Position numbers and translations under genes: made by a program
Assembly (NCBI GenBank): GCA_015680685.1
Contig: MNCI01007961.1
Span: 111,201 to 175,200 of the forward strand
From: Gnetum montanum
Lineage: Eukaryota > Streptophyta > Gnetopsida > Gnetales > Gnetaceae
DNA length: 64,000 nucleotides
Direction of reading: 5' to 3'
Shown here: piece after piece, positions 45,926-56,067 of the stretch
Layout of the letters: each line of letters opens with the position of its first letter
Numbering within the stretch: the first letter of the stretch is position 1
Notes under the pieces: generated by a model
The model's input: the letters and a program-made list of their open reading frames with translations, nothing else
What the model was told of the DNA's origin: nothing
The model's database searches: none

Positions 45926-46137
45926 TAAAATGTGTAGCCTTTCCGACAAAGCATTTTTCTTCATAAAAAACAAAATTAAAACCTTTCTTTCACAAACAGA
46001 ATTAACTGAATTAAAAACAAAAAATAAAAAATGTTATTCTTTATTGCCTTTTATTAAAAAAAAATAGTTCCGTAGTTTACAAATCCATCAAGTGAAAGAA
46101 TAAAACAAAAAAAAAATCTTTGACCAGTATTGCTACG

Positions 46138-46290
46138 CTATACATCCTCCTTATTACCACCTCCATCTGCTTCACCCCACATCCACTTCATGAGGATCTT
46201 CTCATGAAGATCTTCTTTGAGCAGATCCTCTTCATGGGGGTGATATTCTCTGTGAGGCTTCTCCTCATGGGGATCCTCTTCGTGTTGATC
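46138..46290 (-). pseudogene. Antisense gene, terminal exon (acidic tail)
   Basis: 51 codons from acceptor TTGTAG to stop TAG. Sequence DQHEEDPHEEKPHREYHPHE continues with EEDLLKEDLHEKI: a degenerate H-E-E-D repeat, uninterrupted by stops. The intron before it (46291-46369) is 79 bp with GTAAGC at the donor. The upstream frame ending VAHVGPS meets it in phase, if one TAG there was CAG. Confidence 0.55.
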
Positions 46291-46369
46291 CTACAATTTA
46301 ACATGAGGCAAATGTTAGCATCGCAATCAAAATCATGTGTAAGAAAAATACAATAGTTTCACAGCTTAC

Positions 46370-47343
46370 CTATGATGGTCCTACGTGAGCCACGAAAGGA
46401 ATTTGTTCCAGGTTGACTAACAGGCGTCGCATAACTTGTCCTCAGTGAGATCTACCCAAGGGAGACACTCACTATCACTTGTGGCCTCCCCACCAGGGAG
46501 AGTCATCTCTCTCTCAAGGGAGACACTCACTATCACTTGTTCTTGGAACTGCTCATATGCTCCAGAAGCATCGATGACATCGAGGAATAGTCGGAGGGAC
46601 AACGCTTCAACTACGGAATCTATGTAATGTCGATGGTAGGCAAAACATTCCTATTTATACATGTGTTTATGATTTTCTTGTGCTTGGCCCCATTCCTGGA
46701 CCCTCGCGGTGAAGTCCTTCTAGCCTTGGTTCTTCTGGGCTAGGAGATCCATTTGCATTTGTTGCTCGATCAGCTCATGGTTGGCTTGAACGTTGTTCCT
46801 GATGATCGTCCAATAATGGATGTAGTCAATCATAGCTGACCACTAATTCCCATCATTAGTATCCTAAGCCTATAGAAATTCATTCCTAGACTCAAGGTCC
46901 TCCATGCTGGTAGCTAGGAAAAGTTTCTCTTTCTCTGCTTTCTGCAACCTCTTCTAGAGATCTTCGTTGACGTTCTGACTCTCCCATAGAGAACAGGCTG
47001 AGCGCAATGCACATTTATGCATCTCATCCTAAACATGGCATGGAACTTCGGTCATCTTTGGTGAGGGTTTAAGGGCAGCATCTACATTGATAGGCTCTTT
47101 GGGATCCCATTTGAGGTGAGATGCTGTAACACGAAGATGACAGTTATACGTGGTAGGATGACATAATGTGACAGTTTCAACAATTCCTGCATAACAACAG
47201 TGATGTACCGATCTTAGGATCGATTCACTCCAAGTGACCGATCATATCATTAACAATTCCCTCCATGAATTTGTTGGAGGCCTCAGCCCAACCTTGAGTA
47301 GGGGTTACTAATGAAGGTGCACCACTGTTATCAAAAGTGCCTA
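46370..47343 (-). pseudogene. Antisense gene, exon with coiled coils
   Basis: Follows a T14 tract and GCATAG. It reads FDNSGAPSLVTPTQGW, then after a frameshift ASHLKWDPKEPINVDA, helical K/E/Q/L-rich sequence (KRLQKAEKEKLFLATSMEDL) and VVEALSLRLFLDVIDASGAY. A 35-bp duplication (46443-46490 versus 46503-46540, SDSECLP and VSVSLERE regions) lies near its end. Stops are mostly TAG in place of CAG. Confidence 0.5.
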
Positions 47344-47406
47344 CTATGCAAAAAAAAAAAAAACGATTTAAACATAATACAATAGACAAAGGAAAAATTT
47401 GAGATG

Positions 47407-47705
47407 CTACAACAACGCAAAACTCCTATCTAGCAAACCCTTAGGGGTAATAGTGAGAGGATTGTCCATCAAGGAAAGGTTAAGCAAGTGGTCAAACTCA
47501 CCAGCGGCGAACTGCTCCTCCCTTTCCACCCCATCCAAAAGGGCCACGACATCTCCTACGCTCATCTTCCCTTTAGGCATAGGAGCTTGCATACTACCCA
47601 CGTTGTCAACAGGGGCATCCTTTTCTAAAACTGGGGCCCGTTCCCTATCCTGTAAGACTACGAACCTTGTTTTAGGGGTCAGTCCCTCCACATCTTTTCC
47701 TCTTC
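47407..47705 (-). pseudogene. Antisense gene, exon with intact frame
   Basis: Open throughout: GRGKDVEGLTPKTRFVVLQD, then PMPKGKMSVGDVVALLDGVE and FDHLLNLSLMDNPLTITPKG. It joins the upstream exon in phase across intron 47706-47822. The donor at its end is unclear (GTTGTT at about 47412). No domain recognised. Confidence 0.55.
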
Positions 47706-47822
47706 CTGTAGAATGCATAACAGTTAGCATAACTTTACTCACTTCTCATGAGTGCTACGCGATGAAATGATGTCTATACGTAGCATAATATACATAAACT
47801 AATCATGTATTACTCTACTTAC

Positions 47823-48872
47823 CAGCTGAGGTATTGCTCCTATAAAACTTAATGTGTAGTTTCCTCCCCTCTTTACCGGTTGGGCCGAGAGAATTCATGG
47901 TTGAATGACATTTTTTCAGCTAAACCGATGAGGCTACTATTTGTGCTACCAAGCACTTCCCCTTTGATGCACTACTGATGTTACAATGGGAGGCCCCACC
48001 CACACTGTCTCGGCCTTGGAGGGCATGCACCACCCGATCCCTAGTCATTATTGAAAATGACTCCCTGATACCTTCAGGAGGATCTTGAGATTGGACAATT
48101 CGGAAGACCTGGCAAACCCATAGCTTGGAGATCTGGTTATGATCCTCCTGTACATAGAATCCATCCTTGTGAACCACCAAGAATTTAGAAAAATCTCACA
48201 AACAAGCTATGAAGATGGAAAATTGCATGTTGAAACGGGACTTAAGCTTCTCGCGAAGCTTGACCATTTCAGCCTGCAGGCCTTCAGCAAGGTGCTTGAC
48301 CTAGTTATATCATGTCCCCTCTTTCATAACCTCCTGCATGATCCAAGCCTAATCTATTCCAAGGATTTTTCATTGGGAGAGTAGCTTAGGGAAGGCATAA
48401 GCATGGAAGAGGGGGTAAATGGTGCCAGCCACCTCTAGCTGGATCTTCTCAGCGTAGATGCCTTTCTGCTCTTTTTTAGCCCCTAGCCACTCCTCCATGT
48501 CCTTTTGATGTTTAGAACTCTTTTTGGATTTCTCTCCCACTAGGAGGCCATTAGAAGGAATGCCAAAAAATTCAGCAAACAATTAAGCATTAATATCAAA
48601 ACTCAAGCGCACGTTACACACACATGTGTGAAAATGCTTAGCTTTTTCACTAAAGGAGTCAACTAGGACCAAAATTTTAGCTACCGAGACATTGGAGGTT
48701 ACAGCTAGAAACAACTCCATCAGTCCAGCTTCCTGGAGGTTATTGATTATGGTAGCTGGGGCCACTCCATGGCAAAGCCAACGTTGCACCTTATTTATGT
48801 CACCATAGCAGAAGAAGATGGTGGCTACGTAATGGCAAGAGGCTATCATCATGACCTCTAGCAATTCTTTAA
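47823..48872 (-). pseudogene. Antisense gene, plant mobile domain-like exon
   Basis: One frame runs the whole 1.05 kb, interrupted by about eight stops. It begins KELLEVMMIASCHYVATIFF, then NNLQEAGLMELFLAVTSNVS, KHFHTCVCNVRLSFDIN and AEFFGIPSNGLLVGE. The order (hydrophobic L-x-x-A-G-L, an F-H-x-x-x-x-x-x-L-S-F-D strand, then F-G-I-P-S-x-G) is that of the plant mobile domain, where the protein tests whether a locus is in an F-G-I/L-P context. A coiled coil (HLAEGLQAEMVKLREKL) and a C-terminal basic part follow. It ends in a strong donor. Confidence 0.5.
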
Positions 48873-48934
48873 CTATAAACATAAAATAAAAAAAAATAGG
48901 TTAGACAAAATAACAAAATAATAAAATCTTAAAC

Positions 48935-49261
48935 ACTATTTTCATCCCTTAGGATCACACAGTTGATCAAGGTAGCATAACTTATCGCATCTAAAAGGCA
49001 AAGGAAATGGTGGGAAGTTCACTTGCACATCTTCAACGGTGATGGGATGGTCCAAAGTCCACTCCCTATCCAGCCATCTAGAGTCTCTACACCTGACAAA
49101 GAATTTGGCATACTGGATAGGGTAGTGTTAGATTTCAAATCCTAGTTGTCCTAGGACACCAGCACGCACGTTGCTGATGAAACTAAATTCCTTTCTGGCT
49201 GTTTCGGCCATGGATAACATGTCTGTATCACCTTGGAAAACCTTTTGCATCGATGAATAAC
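48935..49261 (-). pseudogene. Antisense gene, internal exon
   Basis: After acceptor TGGCATAG: YSSMQKVFQGDTDMLSMAET, ARKEFSFISNVRAGVLGQLG, a stop, then HYPIQYAKFFVRCRDSRWLD and REWTLDHPITVEDVQV. One stop in about 105 codons. The donor is not clear, and the phase with the exon before it does not match without a shift. Confidence 0.45.
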
Positions 49262-49347
49262 CTATGCCACAAAACATAGAAAACTTTTTACATCTAACAC
49301 AAAATCAGATTGTAGTTAACAAATCATAGCACCTTGACAACACTTAC

Positions 49348-49794
49348 CCATTGACATAATACACAGTGCTAGGTAGGTTCTGAAAATAGGTGATGAGATA
49401 ATGAGCTATGAACAACATGTTGTAGGCATGATAACAATTAAAATTGGGCATCTCCCAGATCCAGGATAAGTGCTTCAAACCCTTGACACACTGTTCATGG
49501 TCCCTCCCACCTATGGCCTCGATTGACCCAGCCACCAGAAATGTTAAGATGCTCTGTGTCGACCCAACCAACAGTGTTTTCAAAATGGCACCAACCATCT
49601 CTACCAATAGATGCAACCAAACAATTACGCTAAAGTTATGCAACAAAAATTGCAGGAACTCCCATGTGCCCATTTGAAACCAAACCACCTCTCCCCTTAC
49701 ACGAACATGAGGAGGAATGTTGGCCACGGGGACATTTAGATAGCATAGAATGCCCACAATGTCCAGAACGATCAGGATGGGATTTAGCATGACC
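49348..49794 (-). pseudogene. Antisense gene, second exon
   Basis: 148 codons open from MLNPILIVLDIVGILCYLNV to STVYYVNG at a GTAAGTG donor. It joins the first exon (KARVKTWEVTPLAQ) in phase. Contains hydrophobic stretches, but its sequence is unlike a known protein, and a second frame (49851-49636) is also open, so the true frame is uncertain. Confidence 0.4.
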
Positions 49795-50400
49795 CTTTAC
49801 AATAAAACACATTACCATTAGAAAATTGTTTAGACATGCTAACAATGCCAAAAAAATGGAAAAAGCTCACAAGAATCTGTTACACAACACTGAGGTTCTC
49901 GCTACATTAACTCCCAGAAAATTGCATGTTACACTATAGATGCACTACCAAACCCGTCCAAACCATTACAATGGTATAAGGTCTATCTCTGAAAATAGTG
50001 ATAAAGGTAATGTGGCATATTTCCCTAGCGTAACATGCAACCATTACGGGCAAGATAGCGAAACCCCACTTGACCAGTTATGTGTTGTGTTTGTACAACA
50101 TTACCCACGATCACCCAAACCCTTACGATGGTGCAAGGTCTGTCTCTGACAACGACGATAGGGGTAATATTACAAACTCCCATAGCATAACTAGCATAGG
50201 CAGGTATCAACACCCAGTGCAGTGCACATTTTCAAAAAAAAAAAAATACAAATTACAGCACAATGACAGCGAAAATGACCCAATGCATATATCACATAAT
50301 GAAGGTGAAGAACGACTTACTGGGCAAGTGGAGTAACCTCCCAAGTTTTGACTCGCGCCTTTGAAATTTTCCCTAGAATTTGCTATCCTTCACTGATCCT

Positions 50401-50669
50401 GGCCAACTTGGCATGTTTGTGTTAAGTCTTTGATAACATTGTTACACCTAAATAACCTTTACGAAATCGTCAAATTACACGTTCCTTTTGCTTTAGCCTA
50501 ACTCAACTTTGCTACACTTGCAGTTTACCTTGATGAAGAACCATCTACTTATAAGCATGATGGTGAAAACTTGATGTTGTCATGTCCGATTAGCGCAGAA
50601 CCTTCCCAAAGTGCAGTAATGTCAGTGTGACATGAAGCGTAAAGATCATGCCATTAATCTCATAGATAT
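50401..50669. other. Element C spacer upstream of antisense gene
   Basis: No coding pattern in either direction. It would hold the promoter of the antisense gene if one exists; I see no clear TATA box. Confidence 0.4.
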
Positions 50670-50905
50670 CACATTAACTATGGTCCAAAAGGCCCTAAAC
50701 TAATGCATAGCTTATCGTCTCGTAATCTGGTCGCATTAACTATGATCCACAAAAACCATACACTAGCTATTTTGCCATAATAGACATACCACAATATACT
50801 TTTAGCCATAGTCCACGAGGAATTTAAGCTAGCACTTAGGAAACCTTGCTATTTTCTTACAAACTCTGTGTATTATAACGGTCTGCTAAGACCTTAAACT
50901 GGAAG
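50670..50905 (+). repeat. TTAAACT motif array 2 of element C
   Basis: Weak array: GGTCCAAAAGGCCCTAAACT, GATCCACAAAAACCATACAC, AGTCCACGAGGAATTTAAGC and GGTCTGCTAAGACCTTAAAC. It lies on the other side of the antisense gene from array 1. Confidence 0.55.
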
Positions 50906-51006
50906 CCTTTTTGACACGTACCTCTAAAGCCTTGTATTATTTCATCATGTTGACAAAAACAATTTAACTACTCCCTTTCATAACTATTTTATAGGTTGGT
51001 TTTCGA

Positions 51007-52260
51007 ATGGAAGAAGCTTTGCTTGCACCCCTAGACCTAACAGGCCCATACTGGGAAACCCTTAGAAAACCTAATCTTGCCATGATAGGAACTGACGCCT
51101 CCTCCTGTGACATAACCATAGTAGCCTTAGAAGTATCCCCAGATTGGCCAAAACATTTGGCCCGAACCCTAAACCTAGAGGTTGGTGATGTGACCGAGGA
51201 TCCCCTCACTGAGATCTTTGTGGTTACACACAAAGGAGAAAAAAAAACTCTGAAGGTTAGTTCTCTCCTTGACCAACAAACATAGAACGATGTGTCTTGA
51301 GTTCTCCAAGATAATGTTGCACTATTTGCATGGTCGTACAAAGATATGATAGGTTTAGATCCATGACTAATATAGCACAACATCGTGTTAGACCTACATA
51401 TCAAAGTGGTTAGACAGAAAGCAGGGAAGATTAAGCCCAAAATTGCATTGGCAGTGGGTGATGAAATCAGTAAATTATATCAAGCTGGTTTCATTCGCGC
51501 GGTTGATTACTTAGATTGGGTGTTAAACATCATTGTCATTTCTAAGAAAACGGGAGGAATACGCATCTGTATAGACTTTCACGATCTGAATAAGGTAACA
51601 ATTTCCCATTACCGAGTATTAATCAACTTATCGATATAATAGCTAGACACTCTTTACTATCCTTTATGGATGGGTTTTTGGGATGCACTCAAATCCGTAT
51701 CAACCCAGAACATCAACTGACTACAACATTCATGACCCCTTGGGGAACTTTCTATTATACCATGATGCCTTTTGGGCTAAAAAATGCTGGAGCAACTTAT
51801 CAACATGCCATAATGTATATATTTAGTGATTATCTCTTAGAGAGATTGAATGACTATGTAGACGACATAGCTGTTAAATCTAGGTAGTTGGTAGATCACC
51901 CAGAATATTTAGAGTTAATCCTTAGACAATGTCTCAAGCATGACCTACAACTCAACCTAAGAAAATGTGTGTTTAGAGTCAAAACCGAATGCATGTTGGG
52001 GTTTGTAGTATCGAAGGCTAGCATATGAGTCGACCTTAACAAGGTTAGGGCCATCATTAACCTAGCACCACCTACAAACCTCAAAGAACTACGTGGGTTG
52101 CAAGGTAGGTTACAGTTTATCAGAAGGTTTATCTCGAAGTTAATAGATAAGTTACACCCCATGCAACATCTACTTAAGAAGGGAGTTAACTTTGAATGGA
52201 CCAAGGACTGTCAACATGCTTTTGATAACTTAAAGAAAGAGCTGTTACATTTACAAAGGA
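51007..52260 (+). pseudogene. Element C reverse transcriptase, broken
   Basis: The N-terminal linker has HKGEKKTLKVSSLL and FAWSYKDMIGLDP (51230-51360), typical of Tat elements. RT motifs: EISKLYQAGFIRAVDYLDWV (51465), GGIRICIDFHDLNKVTISHY (51555), QIRINPEHQLTTTFMTPWGT (51690), FYYTMMPFGLKNAGATYQHA (51750) and the intact catalytic YVDD (51855-51866). The thumb segment is ELRGLQGRLQFIRRFISKL (52090), then VNFEWTKDCQHAFDNLKKEL (52185-52245). A shift near 51640 and stops near 51363, 51888 and 52027 disable it. The start of the region, 51007, is the first long open frame after the antisense gene. Confidence 0.9.
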
Positions 52261-52560
52261 ATTAGCCCTTCTACATCTACCTGGCAAGTTCAGATATGTC
52301 CATAGCTACGTTGTTGTGTCAAAAGAGGGACGATGGGTCGGAAATCCCTATCTATTATATAAGTCACGCTCTATTTGCATACAAAACAAGGTACAATGAA
52401 GTAGAGCGTAACTGCTTGACTTTGGTTTTCATGCTCAAGAAATGTAGACACTATCTTTTTCGCAACCATGTTAACATAATTTGCAAGAACAACATTCTAT
52501 GATCCATCACAAATAATTTATACAAGAGCAGTATGATAACCCAATGGAAAGCCATAACAA
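52261..52560 (+). pseudogene. Element C RNase H, degraded
   Basis: SSDMSIATLLCQKRDDGSEI, PIYYISHALF and RYNEVERNCLTLVFMLKKCR correspond to the RNase H domain that follows RT in all Ty3/gypsy elements. In Tat elements this copy is often degenerate. The catalytic carboxylates are not all present. Confidence 0.75.
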
Positions 52561-53270
52561 CAGAATTTGAATTACACTACGTTGGCCAATCTTCTACAAA
52601 AGGCGAAGTGATAGCCAACCAACTTGTAGCATCACCTATTAAAGATCAGACGACGATAGAGCCTGAATTTCTAGACAAACATGTACATAGTTTAAGCCAT
52701 GTATCAATAGGCCTCAAAGTGAAATTACACTTTGATGGAGCTTCAACTACCAAAGGTGGAAGTGCCATCGTTGTCATCATGCCTTCCCCTGAGGATGTTC
52801 ACCCATTGGCTTACCACCTAGCATTTCCCTATATGAACAATGTGGAAAAAATCGAGGGTCTCCTCACGGAACTATTAGCAGCTAGAGAACTGAAAGTTCA
52901 ACACCTGGCAATTCGAGGTGATTCAATGCTCATTGTCAATCAAATCATAGAATTCTATGCTAGCAAAGCCATGCATCTACAACCCTATTGCAATATGGCT
53001 AAATATCTTTTGAAACAATTCATAATGATTGACGTCCGACATGTGTTGTGTAGTGAGAACACCATAGCTAATGCACTAGCTATGCTACCTATAAATGTTA
53101 CACCACATTTGTTCACCACCTTGCCCGCTTTAATGATGGAATGTATAGATCTTGTCATCCAAGTAGTGCAAATCTCTTCTTTAAGTGCGGAAGGAATGCC
53201 AAAATGGTACTACAACATTAAAACCTACCTTGTACATGGAGAACCACCACACAAGTTGACACCTGCATAA
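52561..53270 (+). pseudogene. Element C second (archaeal-type) RNase H
   Basis: An open frame of 245 codons from 52533 with no stop. After a linker it has VKLHFDGASTTKGGSAIV (catalytic D at 52734), YMNNVEKIEGLLTELLAARE (the E position), AIRGDSMLIVNQIIEFYASK (D at 52920) and SENTIANALAMLP, where the last catalytic D of A-D-x-L-A is N (53070-53072). This extra RNase H is diagnostic of the plant Tat lineage. It would help remove RNA during reverse transcription. The intact frame contrasts with the broken RT. Confidence 0.85.
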
Positions 53271-54480
53271 AAGGACACAATCTGTGAGCGTGCTAGGCAA
53301 TACATCATCATCAGTGACAACACTCTATGTAGATGCTCCTTTGATGGGGTATTGTTAACCTGCATTAATAATGAACAAGAACAAAGGATAATTAGTGAAG
53401 TCCATGAGGGATTATGTGGAGGCCACATAGTCCCATGATCCATGGCTGCTAAAATCAGACACTTAGAGTATTACTGGTCATACATGGAATGAAATTGCCT
53501 TACCAAAGTTAAGACATGTGACACATGCTAGCATTACGCAAATCTAATACACGTGTCATCAACTGAGTTGCATACCACATAGATCACTTGGTCATTCCAA
53601 CGATGGGGGCTAAACATCATAGGTCCCATCACGCCTAAGTCTTCTACAGGACATAGTTTCATTATCACTACCATTGAGTACTTTACAAAATGGATTAAGG
53701 CTATTCCCCTATGAAAGACTACATCTCATTAGGTTTGTCATTTTATCATGGATAACATAGTAACAAGGTTTGAGCTTCCCATGACTATTGTGACCGACAA
53801 TGGGCCACAATTTAGTAGTACCGAAACCAAATCTTTTTGTAATAACCTTGGTATTAAGCAATATTTTTCCTCACCATATTACTTGCAAGAAAATGGTCAA
53901 GTGGAAGAAACAAAAAATATGGTTATCAATTTATTGAAAATAATGCTCAGCAGCAACAAGAAATGATGGCATGAGCAAATCCTCTATGTGCTATGGGCCT
54001 ATCGTATGACATGTAGAATAGCTATGAGTAGGACATCATATAGCCCAATCTACGGATTTGAAGCAGTGTTGCTCTTTGAACTACAAGTTTCCTCATTGTA
54101 GAGGGTCGTCTCCATGGTTATAAATGAGACTCAACACAACAAGTCTAGGATCATGGACCTAGACTTAATAGATGAGAAGTGCATCCAGGCACTTAATAGC
54201 ATCGAAAAATATCAGGACAGGCAAAGGCAGAAGCATCATCACAACCTGCATCAGTGACCAATGAAGAAAGGAGACTTTTTCCTTAAAGCTATTTGTGAAC
54301 CAGTGAGAAAATTCTCTACAAGCTGGGAAGGCCCCTTCTTGGTCATCAAAGCATATGACAATGGAGCATTTAGGCTAGCAGACATCAACGACTATGAGCT
54401 TGCAAACCCAGTGAATCATATGTAACCTAAAGCAGTACCACATTTAGACATCAGCTCAGCTAGAACACAAGGTAACAATC
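53271..54480 (+). pseudogene. Element C integrase, broken
   Basis: Zinc-binding part: EVHEGLCGGHIV (H at 53403) and KTCDTC (53511-53528), then the core WGLNIIGPITP (53608). The first catalytic position reads TTIEYFTKWIKAIP, E for the usual D. The second is IVTDNGPQFSSTE (53785) with D kept. ENGQVEETKNMV (53888) keeps the E. The core ends LWAYRMTCRIAMSRTSYSPI (53990). The C-terminal domain is KGDFFLKAICEPVRKF and SWEGPFLVIKAYDNGAFRLA (54265-54380). No chromodomain. Several TAG/TGA stops break it. Confidence 0.85.
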
Positions 54481-54481
54481 A

Positions 54482-54840
54482 TCTGTTATGATGTAAAACT
54501 GGCTCTGTAACAAACATTTGCTATGATATAAAACTGGCAGTGTTGTACATGTCTACTACGACGTAAAACTGGCAAAGCTTTCAACTGTCCAACATGATGT
54601 AAAATTGGCAAGGTAAGCATCCATCTGCTGAGATGTTAAACTAACAAATACTTTTCCCTGGGTCATGACATAAAATTGACACCCACAACATGGTCTGCTA
54701 GGACCATAAACTAGCTCTTCCACCATCCTCTACGATGTAAAACTAGCACACTTTGGTCTACCCAGTTATTAAACTAGGACCATGGTTTGCTGGGACTTAA
54801 AACCAACAATGATGGTCTACCAGGACTTAAAACTGGGATT
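54482..54840 (+). repeat. TTAAACT/AAAACTGG motif array 3 of element C
   Basis: About eleven degenerate units spaced 25-38 bp: TTATGATGTAAAACTGGC, CTACGACGTAAAACTGGCAA, CAACATGATGTAAAATTGGC, GAGATGTTAAACTAAC, GGTCTGCTAGGACCATAAAC, TCTACGATGTAAAACTAGC and GGTCTACCAGGACTTAAAAC among them. It starts directly after the integrase reading frame ends and matches the 8458-8645 array of element D. Confidence 0.8.
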
Positions 54841-56052
54841 TGCTAATAGACCATCAACAAAACAAGTAGGTCTGACCATATTTGCACAACATCCCCATCA
54901 GATAGAATGGGTAGGACATTGGAACAAACATAATGTCGCTACCCTCGACATTCTACTAATTCCTCGAATATGCCGAAGGGCATACTACTGACCCCTCGAA
55001 GCTGTCACCACAATGGTTGCTCAACAATTGTAGCTTCCAAGATCAGCATTGCCAGTTGGAGCCCCAAGGAAACTATGATCACCCATAGCCTTGGTTACCT
55101 CTAGCCGCCATCATCATCAAGGTCTGCTTCTCAGATTCATCTAACTAGCTCTTTGGCTAGTTAGATAGATAAGATGAACCTGGCTCTTGATGGCAAATTC
55201 CTGAGCCGCAATGTCAACAAAGGGACCCTTACCTTTTTCGCTATGGTCCCCTTTTCATGGTGCGTGCTCCCCTTTCCACTTCTGATTGCACTTGTTTCAA
55301 CAACCTCCCTAGCAGTTAGGATAGTTACTTTTGTTCTTTGTTCTTTTTTAAATTTTGCAGATTACTTGCTACAATAGCGTTGTTCAAAGATGCATTCACT
55401 AGGAGGGTGAGGCATCACAGTGTTCCGAGGTGGCTGCTTAGAATAGCTTGACTACTTGGGAGTGCAAACCCTGCCTTTCCCCTCTAGACACCTTACCTTA
55501 CTTTTTCCCTCTCTTATCCTTGCAACTATCCTTACTTTCTCCTCCCATTTGTGCAAGATGTAAATGTACTGGGAGCTTATCGCACATGATAACCACCATG
55601 TCCATGAACTAGCGTAACACAACTCGCCTCATGGACTGCATCTGTAGGCAAACTAAAACCCTATATAGATGTAATGCAGCTTGTCAAAAAAATGGGAAAA
55701 GCCAAGAAAAATGGATGAAACGCAACTCGTCCAGGCCATATGGGCATAACACAACTCGCCCAGGCAAGTCCCACATATATAGTGTAACAACATAACCTCT
55801 CATGAAAACACCAGCAATAATTTATCTAATAACATGTTTGCAAGGTATCCTACTCACACTTGCATCTTTTCCAAACCTCTCTCCCTCACACTTGTAAAAA
55901 TCCTCTTTTGCTCCTTATGCTCCCAACCTTCGCACTTCCAAGTTTGAGAAAGAAACATTCGAGCAGCAGCTGACAAAAGGTGTTGGTGTCTTTACCTCTA
56001 TGCTATTTTTCATTCTTTGTTGACGTCTCTCAGGCAAGCCCTCCAAATGTCA
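54841..56052 (+). other. 3' untranslated region of element C
   Basis: No known protein. GCGTAACACAACTCGCC-type words recur at 55611-55765 (three or four copies). The rest is unremarkable. Confidence 0.5.
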
Positions 56053-56067
56053 ACAAAGATGGGCCAT
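56053..56067 (+). other. Polypurine tract of element C
   Basis: ACAAAGATGGGCCAT directly before the 3' LTR; same form as in D. Confidence 0.65.

Larger units (their letters stand above)
46138..50400 (-). pseudogene. Antisense multi-exon gene captured within element C
   Basis: On the minus strand, opposite to gag and pol, I read about seven exons: 50400-50321, 49794-49348, 49261-48935, 48872-47823, 47705-47407, 47343-46370 and 46290-46138. Several junctions have strong sites: donors GTAAGTCG (50320), GTAAGTG (49347), GTAAGTAG (47822) and GTAAGCTG (46369); acceptors after a T-rich tract ending GCATAG (47344) and CATTCTACAG (47706). Removing 47706-47822 joins the frames in phase. So does removing 49795-50320. 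The product would be 900 residues or more, with a plant mobile domain-like segment, coiled coils and an acidic His/Glu tail. Stops, mostly TAG, show decay. Extra antisense ORFs are known from Tat elements, usually elsewhere in the element. I infer capture of a host or element-specific gene. Confidence 0.6.

Noticed and set aside
49636-49851. Second open frame over the antisense second exon
   Set aside because: It runs past the likely splice acceptor and does not join the first exon in phase; kept only as a caution about the frame.
50964-51440. 158-codon minus-strand open frame
   Set aside because: The plus strand here codes for the conserved linker before RT (FAWSYKDM, GFIRAVDY), so the minus frame is a shadow and not a further exon of the antisense gene.
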